Shown here piece by piece: positions 62,913 through 64,000 of a DNA stretch of 64,000 nt. The position numbers and the translations under genes were made by a program. This stretch comes from an uncultured Bacteroidales bacterium. Lineage in GTDB: Bacteria; Bacteroidota; Bacteroidia; Bacteroidales; F082. The stretch lies in contig CAMHFN010000002.1 of NCBI GenBank assembly GCA_946184615.1, positions 62,001 through 126,000 on the forward strand, in the 5' to 3' direction. Position 1 is the stretch's first letter; every line of letters begins with the position of its first letter. Below the pieces are notes generated by a model that searched no databases, was not told where the DNA came from, and saw only the letters and a list, made by a program, of their open reading frames with translations.

Positions 62913-64000
62913 ATGAAAAGAACAATCAAAACGAAGCTCCTAATCGCATTGTTAGGACTTTTAGCCATGAGTTTCAACTCCTGCGGCAAAGACCAAGTCA
63001 TTGAAGAAAAGAACAAAGAAACCAAAGAGGCGATTGTGAAGCAATACCTCAATCAGACCGTGTATCCCACCTACGGTAAATTGGCCGAGGAGGCCCAAAA
63101 CCTGGTGGACAACCTGAATGCCTTAAAGGAAAACAAGACGCAAAGCAACCTCAACCAAGCTACGGTGAGCTTCCTCGAAGCCCGCAAATGGTGGGAGATG
63201 AGCGAGGCCTTCCTGTATGGCGCCGCCTCTGACTTCGGCATCGACCCACACATCGACTCATGGCCCCTCGATGAAGATGCTTTCAACCACCTGATGGCCA
63301 GCCCCAACATGATCGAGATGCTGGCTGGCGACGAGGATGGTACCGTGGCCGGCGAACAACTCGGCAACGCCCTGCTGGGCTTCCACGGCATCGAGTACAT
63401 CCTGTTCCGTGAAGGCCAACCCCGCGACGTGAACGAGGTGAACGACGACATGATGACCTACGTGGTGGCCGTGTCGCGCGACCTCCGCAACCGCTGCTTC
63501 CAACTGGAGGTGAGCTGGAACGAAAACGCTCCTGCCGAACATGCTGCCTTAATGGAAAAGTTGGAGCTTAACACTACCGTCAACGGTGGCAACAATTCTT
63601 ACGGCTCCAACATGATCCTCGCTGGTCAGGCGGGTAGCACTTACGCCACCTTCACCAACGCCCTCCAAGCCATCGCCGACGGCTGCATCGACATCGCCGA
63701 TGAGGTGGGTACCTCCAAGATCGGTAAGCCCCATACGGGCGAGGATCCGCATTACGTGGAATCACCTTATAGCCAAAAATCCATCGTCGATTTCTACGAC
63801 AACATCATCAGTGTCCAAAACGCCTACATGGGTGGCATCGTCACCAGCCGCGACGAAGACCGTTCACTGCATGCTTACCTGGCCGACTACAACACCGAAC
63901 TCGACACCCGCGTAGTCAACGCCATCAACAATGCTCTGGAGAAGATTAACGCCATGAAGGCTCCCTTCGTGCTTTACTACGCTGACGCCACCGCTGGCGC
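62913..64000 (+). CDS. imelysin (peptidase M75 family) lipoprotein, partial
   Basis: Iron-regulated imelysin-like protein. The signal ends LLAMSFNSC, so Cys20 is lipidated. The imelysin domain shows the GxHxxE motif in GFHGIEYILF, and SYGSNMILAGQAGSTY further on. The window ends after 362 codons, before the stop. Such proteins lie in the periplasm or on the surface and are induced by iron limitation; their true activity is disputed. Confidence 0.9.
   Translation, partial: MKRTIKTKLLIALLGLLAMSFNSCGKDQVIEEKNKETKEAIVKQYLNQTVYPTYGKLAEEAQNLVDNLNALKENKTQSNLNQATVSFLEARKWWEMSEAFLYGAASDFGIDPHIDSWPLDEDAFNHLMASPNMIEMLAGDEDGTVAGEQLGNALLGFHGIEYILFREGQPRDVNEVNDDMMTYVVAVSRDLRNRCFQLEVSWNENAPAEHAALMEKLELNTTVNGGNNSYGSNMILAGQAGSTYATFTNALQAIADGCIDIADEVGTSKIGKPHTGEDPHYVESPYSQKSIVDFYDNIISVQNAYMGGIVTSRDEDRSLHAYLADYNTELDTRVVNAINNALEKINAMKAPFVLYYADATAG

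Overview
The window is chromosomal DNA of a Bacteroidales-like member of the Bacteroidota. Signs of this are the promoter boxes TAnnTTTG a few bases before many start codons, two secreted proteins with type IX (Por) sorting tails, a DUF5686 outer-membrane protein, an OstA/LptD-like protein, and DUF3990/DUF3791 genes. No species is claimed.

Layout. 1-25170 is compact housekeeping DNA: a lytic transglycosylase (cut by the left edge), an acyltransferase, a beta-barrel protein, the Mn exporter MntP, tRNA-Pro, a zeta-toxin-like kinase with a small partner, a GH29 fucosidase, LeuRS, a histidine kinase, a fucose-isomerase-like protein, an AAA ATPase, a two-domain redoxin, LptD, a cell-wall amidase, RidA, a FtsB/DivIC protein, a DUF5686 protein, ApbE, a pseudouridine synthase and Aat. 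LeuRS carries an inserted domain of about 115 residues that looks like a DUF559/Vsr-type nuclease fold.

25213-48647 is an A+T-richer accessory block. It is bounded by a 15-bp direct repeat of the 3' end of tRNA-Lys(CTT), and the intact tRNA lies at the right end. The left copy is followed by what looks like the tRNA's own terminator, so this reads as an island inserted in the tRNA gene, although no integrase is visible. Inside are a WYL regulator divergent from a gene set with a shared operator (GTGCAA-N5-TTGCAC, always 10 bases before the -7 box), and a complete retron (structured RNA with 14-bp a1/a2 arms, reverse transcriptase with NAxxH, YADD and VTG, and a HEPN-like candidate effector). 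Also inside are several unrecognised paralogous families, a lone MreB, vWA, J-domain and ADP-ribosylglycohydrolase proteins, remnants of a larger mobile element, and a DUF3791-DUF3990-DUF3791 toxin-antitoxin-like operon.

48814-56389 returns to core-like genes: a large beta-helix type IX cargo, a LuxR regulator with a hemerythrin/RIC-like protein, a heavy-metal P-type ATPase and an outer-membrane barrel protein. 56400-62700 is a second accessory block, with a run of short hairpins, a decayed copy of the barrel gene's tail, a possible nuclease toxin, a rod-shaped RNA candidate, and relatives or fragments of families from the first block. The window ends inside an imelysin gene whose promoter resembles that of the barrel gene.

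The strongest candidates for something new are the LeuRS insertion, the retron with a HEPN-like effector, and the operator-linked gene set next to the WYL regulator. Functions rest on reading motifs by eye; no database or folding program was used.
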